48,469 nucleotides of DNA from Marivita sp. (lineage in GTDB: Bacteria; Pseudomonadota; Alphaproteobacteria; Rhodobacterales; Rhodobacteraceae): the NCBI RefSeq assembly GCF_020055635.1, contig NZ_JAIPUT010000032.1, positions 1 to 48,469 of the forward strand, read 5' to 3'. The first letter of the stretch is position 1, and each line of letters begins with the position of its first letter. This document shows positions 17,746 to 26,027 of the stretch, piece by piece. The translations under genes and the position numbers were made by a program. The notes beneath the pieces are model-generated. The model was not told the origin of the DNA and searched no databases. It worked only from the letters and a program-made list of their open reading frames with translations.

Positions 17746-18779
17746 TGCCGTTGGCGATAGCGCATCAGGAAGACCGGCAGAAGAACACTCAGGATGACCA
17801 GCCGGAACACGTGATGGGCCGCAACAAGTGCCGGTTCCAGCCCCGTCTTGACCGCCAGGGCCGCCATCACCTCGACACCCCCCGGCGCGAAGGCCAGCAG
17901 CAGCGCGGCGGGTGACAGACCGACAAGCGCCGCAGCGAACCATGCGCCCAGCGCCGCGATGGCGCAGGCAAAGACCGTTGTGAACACACCGGCGACAACC
18001 GCGCTGCGCAGTTGCAAGAAGGTCACGCCGCTGAACCGGGTGCCGATCAGCGATCCCATGCACACGAAGGCCGCGGTGGTCAGCCAGGTCGGCGCGGTGC
18101 CGGTCGTCAACGCGCCGCCATGCGCGATGGCCGAGACCGTCATCGCCCCAAGCAGCAGCGCCGCCGGCATGTTCCATCGCTTGAACAGAAGCCCGGTCGC
18201 CAGCGCCACGGCGAAAATCACCGCCAGGGCCAAAAGCGACCCGGTTTCCTGTTCTGCCAGGAACGCGGTGCCTTCCACTCCCCACAGCGAAATCAGCACC
18301 GGGACCAGCAGGGTCAGCAACAGCACACGCACGGATTGCACCAACGCCACGCGCGGCACATCGGCGGCCAGATCCGCAGACAGGCCCAGCACATAGCTGA
18401 GATGCCCCGGAGCCGCCGCCAGAAGCGCCGTCAGCCGGTCCATCGCGAAGAGCCGCATCAGCACGGCCGGCAGGATCGCCAGAACCACGATCAGCGTCAT
18501 TGCCAGCACCGCCAGCGACACCGGCCAGGTGAGTGCCGCATCGACGACTTCCGGCGTGACCGTGCTGCCGATCTGCACACCCAGGACGACGAAGACCGTA
18601 TCGCGCAATGCCGGGGGGATCACGACACGCAGACCCATCAGGGTCGCCAGGGACACGCAGGTGGCGGGCCCTGTCAGCAGGGCCGCCGGAAAGCCGATCA
18701 CGTGAAAAAGCGCCGCGCCCCCTGCCCCGACCAGCAATGTCAGCAGGACCGCCACGGCCTGATTGTCAGTCGCCGTCAT
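17742..18779 (-). CDS. AbrB-family integral membrane protein (putative transporter)
   Basis: A 345-residue, very hydrophobic protein of two repeated AbrB-type membrane domains, with about ten membrane spans. The first repeat contains GFPAALLTGPATCVSLATL and the second WNMPAALLLGAMTVSAIAHG and AFAPGGVEVMAALA. These are unrelated to the AbrB DNA-binding protein despite the family name (ammonia monooxygenase regulator group). Function is unproven; a transporter or exporter of organic acids is plausible. It is the last gene of the tct operon: ATG at 18779 overlaps the citryl-CoA lyase by 14 bases. Upstream in-frame ATGs lie inside the lyase gene and are rejected. Confidence 0.85.
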   Translation of the reverse strand: MTATDNQAVAVLLTLLVGAGGAALFHVIGFPAALLTGPATCVSLATLMGLRVVIPPALRDTVFVVLGVQIGSTVTPEVVDAALTWPVSLAVLAMTLIVVLAILPAVLMRLFAMDRLTALLAAAPGHLSYVLGLSADLAADVPRVALVQSVRVLLLTLLVPVLISLWGVEGTAFLAEQETGSLLALAVIFAVALATGLLFKRWNMPAALLLGAMTVSAIAHGGALTTGTAPTWLTTAAFVCMGSLIGTRFSGVTFLQLRSAVVAGVFTTVFACAIAALGAWFAAALVGLSPAALLLAFAPGGVEVMAALAVKTGLEPALVAAHHVFRLVILSVLLPVFLMRYRQRH

Positions 18780-19545
18780 AGGTCCATCGGTATTGTGGCG
18801 GTGTCGGTCCCTTGTTGCGACCGCCCTGCTCCATCTGTTCCCAGGCATGGGCCAAGAGGCCAACCGACCGCGACAGGCCGAAGAAGCCCCGCGCCAGGGG
18901 CGGCGCGCAGCCCAGCTCTGCGTAGATCACGGCGGTGGCCCCGTCGATGTTCATCGGAACCGGCTTGCCGCGCTCGGTGGCCAGTTGCGCTTCGATCGCG
19001 CGACCGATCTCGGCATAGGCGCCGGAGACCGCACCGGTCTTCGCCGCTGCATCGACCAGAGCCAGCAGGCGCGGTGCGCGCGGGTCCACAGGCTTGTGGA
19101 ACCGGTGCCCGAAGCCCGGCAGGAACCGCCCGTGTTCGGCGCGCCATGCATCCATTGAAGTGATCAATTCGTCTGGACCGTTCTTTTCAATCGAACGATA
19201 GAGCGTCACCGCCTGCTCGCCGGCTCCGCCATGCACATCGCCCAGCATGTTGAGCCCGGTCGCCATCGCCGATTGCAGCCCGATGCCGCAGGTCACGGCC
19301 ATGCGCGCGGCCGCGATGGACGGCGCTTGCGGACCGTGATCCACGGCAGACACAAGGGCCGCTTCGAACAGGCTGGCGCGGTCGCCCTTGATTTCCTCTC
19401 CCGTCACCATCAGCCAGATCATCTCGGAAAAGCCGATATGGCCGATCAGTTCCTGGACAGGGTGTCCGCGCAAGTCGATCCGGCCCGGCTCCATGTCGAT
19501 GATCGACGTCCGCCACCAGTCGGAGACATCCTTGCCGTCGGTCAT
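18766..19545 (-). CDS. Citryl-CoA lyase, short citrate-synthase-fold enzyme
   Basis: A 259-residue citrate-synthase-like protein, much shorter than citrate synthase (about 430) and of the length of the citryl-CoA lyase group. The catalytic triad can be read: His105 in GDVHGGAGE (His274 of pig enzyme), His147 in GFGHRFHKPVDPR (His320) and Asp201 in NIDGATAVIY (Asp375). It probably cleaves citryl-CoA, or a related tertiary-alcohol acyl-CoA, to acetyl-CoA and a keto acid such as oxaloacetate. It sits directly after a CoA-transferase (ATGA overlap) that could make that thioester, and after the TctCBA importer. The exact substrate (citrate, citramalate, methylcitrate) is open. Confidence 0.87.
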   Translation of the reverse strand: MTDGKDVSDWWRTSIIDMEPGRIDLRGHPVQELIGHIGFSEMIWLMVTGEEIKGDRASLFEAALVSAVDHGPQAPSIAAARMAVTCGIGLQSAMATGLNMLGDVHGGAGEQAVTLYRSIEKNGPDELITSMDAWRAEHGRFLPGFGHRFHKPVDPRAPRLLALVDAAAKTGAVSGAYAEIGRAIEAQLATERGKPVPMNIDGATAVIYAELGCAPPLARGFFGLSRSVGLLAHAWEQMEQGGRNKGPTPPQYRWTYDGD

Positions 19546-20750
19546 ATCACCCCTTCCCTGCGCATCGTTTCGATCTCGTCCGGGCCATAGCCCAGCCTTT
19601 CCAGAATGTCGGCACTGTGCTGGCCCAGGGTCGGCGGCGGTGTGTCGACCGAGGGCCGCGACCCGTCGATCATCACGCCGACCCGGACCAGATCGACCGC
19701 GCGCCCGACACCCGGCACATCCTCGAACCGTCCGAGAAAATCCCTATCCGAGACCTGCGGATGCGACAATATCTCTGGCACCGACATGACGGCCCCCGCA
19801 GGCACGTTGATCGCGTTCAGCGCGCGCGCCCAATCGGCTGCGGGTTTCGTCGTGAGCACCGTTTCAAGCTCGGCCCGCAGGCGCAAGCGGTTTCGTTTCC
19901 GATCTTCGCGGCTGGCGTACTCGGGGCTGCGCAAAAGGTCGTCGCGGCCCAGGTGGCGTGCCAGCGCTTCCCACTGGTCATCCTTGTTGGCGGCGATATT
20001 GATCAGCCCGTCGGCGCATTGGAACGTGCCCGACGGAGCGGATGTGTGGTTTTCATTGCCGTTCGGCGTGGGCACGACGCCGCCGACCAGAAAGTTCGAC
20101 ACCACCCAGCCCATCGTCGCCAGCACCGATTCGAGCATCGACACGTCGATGAAGCCTCCGCGGTCGGGGGCGTTCAGTTCGGCGCAGATCGCCATGGCCG
20201 CCGTGAGGCCGCCAACCGTGTCCGCCAGCGGGTAGCCCACGCGCAGGGGCGCGCTGTCTGCATCGCCGGTGATCGACATGACGCCCGAGGCCCCCTGCAC
20301 GATCTGGTCATAGGCCGGACGATCCGCCCAGGGTCCGTCCTGGCCAAAGCCCGAGATGGCGCAATAGATCAATCTGGGGTTTTCCTGTTTCAAGGCGTCA
20401 TGACCCAGCCCCAGCCTGTCCATGACGCCGGGGCGGAAATTCTCGACCAGGACATCCGCTGTCTGCACGAGACGCCGGAGCACCTCCTTGCCGCGCGGCG
20501 CCTTCAGGTTCAGCGCCAGCGATCTCTTGCCGGCGTTCTGCGCGAGAAAGCTGATGCCCATTCCGCGCGCGGAAAGCTCGGGATCGGACCCGAGATTGCG
20601 GGCCAGGTCGCCGCGACCCACCGCCTCGACCTTGATCACCTCGGCCCCCAGATGGGCAAGCTGATGGCAGGCGAAGGGTCCGGCCAGCACGTTGGTCAGG
20701 TCAAGCACCCGGACCCCGTCGAGAGGTCCGGGCGATCTGTCAGTCGCCAT
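19542..20750 (-). CDS. Class III CoA-transferase (CaiB/BaiF family)
   Basis: A 402-residue CoA-transferase. DGVRVLDLTNVLAGPFACHQLAHLGAEVIKVE (in parts) is the family N-terminus; GKRSLALNLKAPRGKEVL and AYDQIVQGASGVMSITG follow. The catalytic Asp is probably Asp177 in YPLADTVGG, by analogy with Asp169 of formyl-CoA transferase. Start ATG at 20750 is chosen because homologues begin shortly before PLDGVRVLDL; a longer frame runs into tctA. It overlaps tctA by 11 bases and the lyase by 4. With the importer upstream and the lyase downstream it most likely moves CoA from a donor such as succinyl-CoA or acetyl-CoA onto the imported acid. Confidence 0.9.
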   Translation of the reverse strand: MATDRSPGPLDGVRVLDLTNVLAGPFACHQLAHLGAEVIKVEAVGRGDLARNLGSDPELSARGMGISFLAQNAGKRSLALNLKAPRGKEVLRRLVQTADVLVENFRPGVMDRLGLGHDALKQENPRLIYCAISGFGQDGPWADRPAYDQIVQGASGVMSITGDADSAPLRVGYPLADTVGGLTAAMAICAELNAPDRGGFIDVSMLESVLATMGWVVSNFLVGGVVPTPNGNENHTSAPSGTFQCADGLINIAANKDDQWEALARHLGRDDLLRSPEYASREDRKRNRLRLRAELETVLTTKPAADWARALNAINVPAGAVMSVPEILSHPQVSDRDFLGRFEDVPGVGRAVDLVRVGVMIDGSRPSVDTPPPTLGQHSADILERLGYGPDEIETMRREGVI

Positions 20751-22263
20751 CCGCCACACCCTCGGCCCGCTTGCGCGCCCGCCGCGCCCGGTAGCTGGGC
20801 AACAGCACCAACAGCAGCGCCAGGACCAGCAGGCCAAGCGTCATCGGGCGTTCGACGATGAAATCCAGACCCCGGTAAAGCTGCATGGAGCGGGCGAAAT
20901 TGTTTTCCAGCATCGTCCCGAGGATGAAGCCGATCAGGAGCGGTGCCAGCGGGTAATCGGCAAAGCGGAAGATCGTCGCCATGACGCCAAGCCCCACGAG
21001 GATCAGCAATTCGGTCGCGTTGTTCTGCCCGATATACGCCCCCATCATGGTAAAGAAGAGGATGAAGGGGATCAGGTAGTTTCTCGGGATCGACAGGATC
21101 TTGGCGATATAGGGGATCAGCGGCAGGTTCAGGATCAGCAGGACCAGGTTGCCGATGAACATCGAGATGATGACGGCCCAGAAAATCTCGGGCGTGTCGG
21201 TCATCAGGCGCGGGCCCGGTGTCACATTGAGCGCGATCAGCGCACCCAGCAGGATTGCCGTGGTGCCCGAGCCGGGAATGCCCAGCGTCAGAAGCGGCAC
21301 GAAAGACCCGGTGCAGGCGGCGTTGTTCGCGGTCTCGGGCGCCGCCAGTCCCTTGACCGAGCCCTTGCCGAATTCCGCCTGGTCGGCCCCCTTGGCGATG
21401 TTGCGTTCAACCGCGTAGCCCAGGAAGGACGCAATCGTCGCGCCGGCGCCCGGCAGCACGCCGATGAAGAAGCCCTGGATCGACTGACGCCCGATCACCG
21501 GTGCCATCGCCCTGGCCTCTGCGCGCGAAAAACGCAGGCCGGTGATCTTGTTTGCACCGCCTTCCGCCCCGCTGGCCCCGCGGGCCGGGTTCAGCACGAG
21601 GAACAGCGCCTCGGGCAGCGCGAACATCGCCATCGCAAGGGTGATGAAGGAAATTCCCGACTGAAGGTCCATGATGCCAAGGGTGAACCGGGGCATGTTG
21701 AACAGCGCGCCTTCGCCCACCGTGGCAAGGATCAGGCCGAGAATGGTCATCATCAGCGCCTTGGCGACCTGCCCGGTCCCGGCAAAGGCCGCGATGGCCG
21801 ACAGGCCCACCACCATGAGCGCGAAATATTCGGCCGAGTGAAACAGAAGCGCCACCGACGACAGCGCCGGGGCAAAGATCATCAACAGGATCGCGCCGAT
21901 GGTGCCCCCCGAGAAACTGGCCACCGCCGCGATGGTCAGGGCCTTGCCCGCCTGCCCCTTTCGAGCCATCGGATAGCCGTCAAAGCTGGTTGCCACGGTC
22001 CCCGCGACACCCGGCGCATTGAGCAGGATGGACGAGGTCGAGCCGCCGAAGATCGCGCCGTAATAGACGCCCGCCAGCAGGATGAGCGCCGCGGTGGGAT
22101 CGCCCAGCGTGATCGCCACCGGGATCATGATGGCGATGATCGACATCGGCCCGAGACCGGGCAGCATGCCGATGAAGGTCCCGACAAGGCACCCCGCGAC
22201 CACCATCAAAAGGTTCTGGATCGAAAATGCGGCCGACAGGCCGATCATGATTCCTTCAAGCAT
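20740..22263 (-). CDS. tctA: Tripartite tricarboxylate transporter large permease TctA
   Basis: A 507-residue permease with about 12 membrane spans. The conserved N-terminal run GTFIGMLPGLGPM, then GVYYGAIFGGSTSSILLNAPG, and a second half with GSFVPLLTLGIPGSGTTAILLG reflect the internal TctA repeat. It forms the secondary importer with TctB and receives substrate from periplasmic TctC. It lies 3 bases after tctB and overlaps the CoA-transferase gene. Substrate is probably citrate or another tricarboxylate, supported by the downstream lyase. Confidence 0.93.
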   Translation of the reverse strand: MLEGIMIGLSAAFSIQNLLMVVAGCLVGTFIGMLPGLGPMSIIAIMIPVAITLGDPTAALILLAGVYYGAIFGGSTSSILLNAPGVAGTVATSFDGYPMARKGQAGKALTIAAVASFSGGTIGAILLMIFAPALSSVALLFHSAEYFALMVVGLSAIAAFAGTGQVAKALMMTILGLILATVGEGALFNMPRFTLGIMDLQSGISFITLAMAMFALPEALFLVLNPARGASGAEGGANKITGLRFSRAEARAMAPVIGRQSIQGFFIGVLPGAGATIASFLGYAVERNIAKGADQAEFGKGSVKGLAAPETANNAACTGSFVPLLTLGIPGSGTTAILLGALIALNVTPGPRLMTDTPEIFWAVIISMFIGNLVLLILNLPLIPYIAKILSIPRNYLIPFILFFTMMGAYIGQNNATELLILVGLGVMATIFRFADYPLAPLLIGFILGTMLENNFARSMQLYRGLDFIVERPMTLGLLVLALLLVLLPSYRARRARKRAEGVADGD

Positions 22264-22266
22264 GTC

Positions 22267-22761
22267 TCAGGTCCCCATGAAAAACGGATAAGGCCGCAGG
22301 AAGATGCCGAGCACCTGCTGCACGAGATACCAGACAAAGCCCGTGGCGATCATCGCCACCGGAAGCATCACGTACCATTTGCGCTCTCCCAGGATCGCGC
22401 TGCCTCCGATCAGAAAGACCGTCGTGGAGATCAGGAAGCCCGCCGGTCGAAGCGCAAGGGCGTAAAGCACCATCAGCGCCAGAAGCATCAGCGCCTGGCC
22501 CAGCTTGTATTCATGCAGACGCCGGTAGTTGATGTCGGTGGCGGATGGCTGTTCGTCGCCGGACGGCTTTTCGAGCCCCAGCAGCACGACCAGTCCGACG
22601 ACGATCCCGAGAACCGTCAGCACCTTGGGAAAGGTCGAGGGCCACACGGGGTTGCGCTGCATGAACGGCGGCAGCAGGTCGTCCATCGTGAAATAGGCCA
22701 GATATCCGTATATGCAGCAAAAAGCGATAAAGATCAGCGCGATCCAGCGGTCGAGCGCCAT
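22267..22761 (-). CDS. tctB: Tripartite tricarboxylate transporter small subunit TctB
   Basis: A 164-residue protein with four predicted membrane spans (IALIFIAFCCIYGYLAYF, a middle VLTVLGIVVGLVVLLGL span, LMLLALMVLYALALRPAGF and VMLPVAMIATGFVWYLVQQVLG, given as the hydrophobic runs), matching the TctB layout. GRPAGFLIST-like wording, here RPAGFLISTTVFL, is the recurring TctB motif. GGAGG lies 8 bases before the ATG. It is separated from tctC by 126 bases containing a hairpin. Confidence 0.88.
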   Translation of the reverse strand: MALDRWIALIFIAFCCIYGYLAYFTMDDLLPPFMQRNPVWPSTFPKVLTVLGIVVGLVVLLGLEKPSGDEQPSATDINYRRLHEYKLGQALMLLALMVLYALALRPAGFLISTTVFLIGGSAILGERKWYVMLPVAMIATGFVWYLVQQVLGIFLRPYPFFMGT

Positions 22762-22838
22762 AGTCCTGTCCTCCCCTCGAATATGTGCACCCGCAAGGAC
22801 GCCGCAGGCGACGGCCCTTGACCACGGGTGATCTGACT

Positions 22839-22863
22839 GACTGGCGCATCACCTGCGCCAGTC
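22839..22863 (-). terminator. Hairpin between tctC and tctB
   Basis: GACTGGCGCA (22839-22848) and TGCGCCAGTC (22854-22863) form a perfect 10-bp stem with a five-base loop, about 25 bases after the tctC stop in the direction of transcription. No T-run follows. It probably protects tctC mRNA or partly terminates, making more binding protein than permease. Confidence 0.7.
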
Positions 22864-22887
22864 GGGAACGGGTCGAAAAACGGTGCC

Positions 22888-23871
22888 CTAGAGGAAGCCC
22901 AGGGTCCGCATCAGATCGCCGATCTGCTGTTCCTGGTCTTCGAGATAGGCGCGGAAGTCTTCACCCGGATTCCAGATGTTCACCCAGCCATTGCGCGACC
23001 GGACCTCTTCCCAGGCTTCGGTCTCGTACATCGCCTCGAGTGCCGAGATGTACTGCGCGCGCTTTTCCTCGGAGATGCCCGGAGCGGCAAAGAAACCGCG
23101 CCAGTTGACGAAGGACGTGTCGATCCCCTGCTCCATGAAGGTCGGGGCCGTGTCATAGGCCGGCACGCGGTCCTCGGCGGTGATGCCAAGAATGCGGACC
23201 TCGCCCTGGTCGGCCAGCGCGATGGCTTCCGAGAACCCGGTGGACAGGGCGTCGATCTCGCCCGAAAGCAGCCCGGCCATCGCCTCGCCACCCGCGTCAT
23301 AGGGGATGTAGTTCACCGCCGTCGGATCCTCACCCGCCGCCTGCATGACCATCGCGGCCACGATGTGGTCCATACCGCCGGGAACCGACCCGCCGCCCAC
23401 TGCAAAGTCCTGGCCCTGTTCCTGGTAGGCAGCCAGCAGACCCTGCATGTCCTCGATCGGGCTGTCTGCCGGAACGACCAGCGCCGCGTAGTCGCCGATC
23501 GTGCCCGCCACGAGGGTCAGGTCCCGAAAGCTTTGCGGGAAGACGCCTGTCAGGGACCGGATCACGATCGGGGTGGAGTTCACCATCAGCGTGTTGTCGA
23601 GGCTCTCGGCATTCTCGATCATGTAGCCGATGGCAACGCCGCCGCCGCCGCCGGACATGTTCTCGTAGCTGGCAGAGCCGACGAGGCCGGATTCCGTCAG
23701 CGCTTCGCCGGTGCCCCGCGCGGTGCCGTCCCAGCCGCCGCCGGCGCCGCCGGGAACGAGGATGTGCAATTGCTCGAGAACCTGGTGGCCTTCTGCGCGC
23801 GCGTTGGCGGACAAGGCCAGTGTTGCGGCAGCCGCAGCCATCACGACCCGGCGAGTCATGGTCAATGTCAT
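22888..23871 (-). CDS. tctC: Tricarboxylate-binding periplasmic protein TctC
   Basis: A 327-residue Bug/TctC-family periplasmic binding protein. The signal peptide MTRRVVMAAAAATLALSANARA is followed by LHILVPGGAGGGWDGTARG, the carboxylate-clamp loop of the family, and later GGGSVPGGMDHIVAAM. The ligand should be a carboxylate, by context a tricarboxylate. GGAGG lies 8 bases before the ATG. It is divergent from tctD with a 105-base regulatory gap between them. Confidence 0.92.
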   Translation of the reverse strand: MTLTMTRRVVMAAAAATLALSANARAEGHQVLEQLHILVPGGAGGGWDGTARGTGEALTESGLVGSASYENMSGGGGGVAIGYMIENAESLDNTLMVNSTPIVIRSLTGVFPQSFRDLTLVAGTIGDYAALVVPADSPIEDMQGLLAAYQEQGQDFAVGGGSVPGGMDHIVAAMVMQAAGEDPTAVNYIPYDAGGEAMAGLLSGEIDALSTGFSEAIALADQGEVRILGITAEDRVPAYDTAPTFMEQGIDTSFVNWRGFFAAPGISEEKRAQYISALEAMYETEAWEEVRSRNGWVNIWNPGEDFRAYLEDQEQQIGDLMRTLGFL

Positions 23872-23935
23872 TGGTTATTCCTCCCATTTGACAGGCGGCC
23901 CTCCGCCGCCCATGGTTCAAACAAAGCACAGTAAG

Positions 23936-23952
23936 CTGACAAAAGCCTGACA
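23936..23952 (+). promoter_or_regulatory. Tandem CTGACA repeats, candidate TctD binding site
   Basis: Two CTGACA copies (23936-23941 and 23947-23952) lie in the divergent tctC/tctD gap with an 11-bp start-to-start spacing, inside the longer similar units AGCTGACA and AGCCTGACA. OmpR/PhoB-type regulators commonly bind direct repeats at about 11 bp. A TTGACA element is at 23888-23893, but I see no matching -10 box for it. Assignment to TctD is inference. Confidence 0.45.
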
Positions 23953-23976
23953 CGGGACGCATTGGAGGCCATTGGG

Positions 23977-24645
23977 GTGCGGTATCTTCTGGTTGAGGAC
24001 AACCAAGAACTGTCCGAGGCGGTCGTGAATCGACTGGCGCTTGATGGCCATGCCGTGGACCATGCGGCCAACCTGGCCGAGGCCGAAGACTATCTGGCCA
24101 CGGCGCAATACGACCTGATCCTGCTCGACGTGATGCTTCCGGATGGCGACGGACGCGAATTTCTCGCCCGCAGCCGGACCCGCCTTGAAACCCCGGTGAT
24201 CGTGCTCACCGCGCAGTCGCAGGTGTCCGACCGTGTCGGCGCGCTGGACCGGGGGGCCGATGACTACATCACCAAACCGTTCGATTTCTCCGAACTCGAG
24301 GCCCGCTGCCGCGCGGTCCTGCGGCGGCGCGGCGGATCGGCCCGCAACGAGATCGTCCTCGGGGACGCGATCTTCGATCCGCTGGCGGGAACGCTGTCCC
24401 ATGACGGCGCCTGCACCGAGCTGCGCAATCGCGAGATCCGCCTGCTCGAGGTGTTTGCCCGCTCTCCAGGACAGATCCTGTCGAAAAGCCAGCTGATGGA
24501 CCGGCTGTTTTCCTATGACACGCAGGTCACCGAAAACGCCATCGAAGTCTATGTCGGCAGATTGCGCCGCCGCATCGACGGGATGGGCGTCCGGATCGAA
24601 ACCGTGCGCGGTGTGGGCTACCGCATGGAGGCCGGAGCCCCGTGA
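23977..24645 (+). CDS. tctD: OmpR/PhoB-family response regulator TctD
   Basis: A 222-residue response regulator. The receiver has acidic Asp8 (LLVEDNQEL), phospho-acceptor Asp51 (ILLDVMLPDGDG), the Thr in VLTAQ and Lys100 (YITKPFDF). The C-terminal winged helix ends with VTENAIEVYVGRLRRRIDGM (in parts) and TVRGVGYRM, the recognition helix and wing. The GTG at 23977 is preferred because GGAGG is 8 bases upstream and it gives MRYLLVEDNQ; a TTG at 23962 is possible but would place the ribosome site inside the gene. It should activate tctCBA in response to extracellular tricarboxylate and is translationally coupled to the kinase (GTGA). Confidence 0.9.
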   Translation: MRYLLVEDNQELSEAVVNRLALDGHAVDHAANLAEAEDYLATAQYDLILLDVMLPDGDGREFLARSRTRLETPVIVLTAQSQVSDRVGALDRGADDYITKPFDFSELEARCRAVLRRRGGSARNEIVLGDAIFDPLAGTLSHDGACTELRNREIRLLEVFARSPGQILSKSQLMDRLFSYDTQVTENAIEVYVGRLRRRIDGMGVRIETVRGVGYRMEAGAP

Positions 24646-26027
24646 CCCTGCCCGCCGCGACCGGCACCGGGTCGATCGAACGCCGCCTGACGCTTCTGCT
24701 GGCCGGCGTCGCGGCGCTGCTTTCGGTGCTCAGTTGGAGCATGGTGTCGGGACTGGCCCGCGAGGCCGCCGAACGCACACAGGACAACGTGCTGGCCGCT
24801 TCAGCCACGACCATCGCCGAGACGCTGCGCAGCGAACAGGGCGAGGTCCGGCTCGAACTGCCCTATTCGGCGTTTTCCATGCTGGGCGCGATCAGCGAGG
24901 ACCGGGTGTTCTACAAGATCACCGCCGGCACCGACCTGCTGACCGGCTACGCGGATCTTCCGGTCCCCGAGGACGTGACGCCGGTCGGACAGATCGTCTT
25001 CGACACCGGAGAGTACAGCGGCGAGCCGATCCGCATGGCCTCTGTCTCGAGGCTGGTGCTGGCAGGCGCGCAGCCGGTTCCGGTGACCGTGACGGTGGCC
25101 CAGACCCGCCTTGGCGTCGGAACCATCGCCAGCGACCTGTCCCGCCTCGCCGCCATGCTGTCGGTCGCCTTCTTCGTGGTTGCGGTTGCGCTGTCGGCCT
25201 TTGCCGCGCGCACGTCGCTCAGGCCGCTGAACGAGATCGCCGCGTCGGTGTCGCGGCGCGGACCGTCCGATCTGCGCCCCTTGCAACGCGATGCCCCGAC
25301 CGAACTGGCGCCTCTGCTGACATCGCTCAACCGCCTGATGGGCCGGCTGGGTCAATCGATCCGGCGGTCCGAAGATTTCATCGCCGAAGCCGCGCATCGC
25401 ATCCGCACGCCACTGGCGACCGTCCGGACCCAGGCCGAAATCGCGCTTCGCTCGGTCGAGGACGAAGACGAGAAACGCCGCCTGCGCAGGATCATTCGCG
25501 CAGTCGATGAAAGTTCACGGTCAGCCGGGCAATTGCTGGACCACGCCGCCGTCACCTACCGCACGGACGATCTTGCACGGGACGCCGTGAACCTGTCGGA
25601 GCTGGTGCAACAAGCGGCAAACGCGCAGGAACCTACCGCCGCCATGAAGGATATCCGCATCATCGTGGACACCGTGCCGGCGCAGGTCGAAGGCGATCCG
25701 GTGCTGCTGGACAATGCGCTGCGCAACATCCTTGACAATGCGATCAAGTATTCGCCCGCCGAAACCGATGTCGCGATGCGGATCCGCGAGGACGCGGGCA
25801 GCTTCCGGGTCTCGATCAGCGACCAGGGCCCCGGCCTTGGCGATGGCCCGGTCGAGGCCCTGACCGAACGGTTCCGGCGCGGTAGCAACACGCAGGGGAT
25901 CGTCGGCTCCGGCCTTGGCCTGACCATCGCCGAGGACGTGCTGCTGGCGCATGGCGGGCGGCTTGAACTTGAAACCCGAGAAGGTGGAACCGGAACATGC
26001 GTCACGCTTGTCTTGCCCTCGTCCTGA
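24642..26027 (+). CDS. tctE: Sensor histidine kinase TctE
   Basis: A 461-residue membrane kinase, GTG start overlapping the tctD stop. A first membrane span at about 18-38, a periplasmic 2CSK_N-type domain (about 45-160, with FDTGEYSGEPIRMAS), and a second span at about 168-188 lead to a short linker. The H-box is AEAAHRIRTPLATVR with His252, the N-box DNALRNILDNAIKYSP, and G-boxes DQGPGLG and GSGLGLTIAEDV. This is the TctE architecture. Its 3' end overlaps the following periplasmic protein gene by 31 bases, which suggests the two work together in sensing. Confidence 0.9.
   Translation: MTLPAATGTGSIERRLTLLLAGVAALLSVLSWSMVSGLAREAAERTQDNVLAASATTIAETLRSEQGEVRLELPYSAFSMLGAISEDRVFYKITAGTDLLTGYADLPVPEDVTPVGQIVFDTGEYSGEPIRMASVSRLVLAGAQPVPVTVTVAQTRLGVGTIASDLSRLAAMLSVAFFVVAVALSAFAARTSLRPLNEIAASVSRRGPSDLRPLQRDAPTELAPLLTSLNRLMGRLGQSIRRSEDFIAEAAHRIRTPLATVRTQAEIALRSVEDEDEKRRLRRIIRAVDESSRSAGQLLDHAAVTYRTDDLARDAVNLSELVQQAANAQEPTAAMKDIRIIVDTVPAQVEGDPVLLDNALRNILDNAIKYSPAETDVAMRIREDAGSFRVSISDQGPGLGDGPVEALTERFRRGSNTQGIVGSGLGLTIAEDVLLAHGGRLELETREGGTGTCVTLVLPSS

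Noticed and set aside
20692-22821. A 709-codon plus-strand open frame opposite tctA and tctB
   Set aside because: Composition is dominated by Arg, His, Gln and Asp, as expected from the reverse complement of hydrophobic membrane-protein codons.
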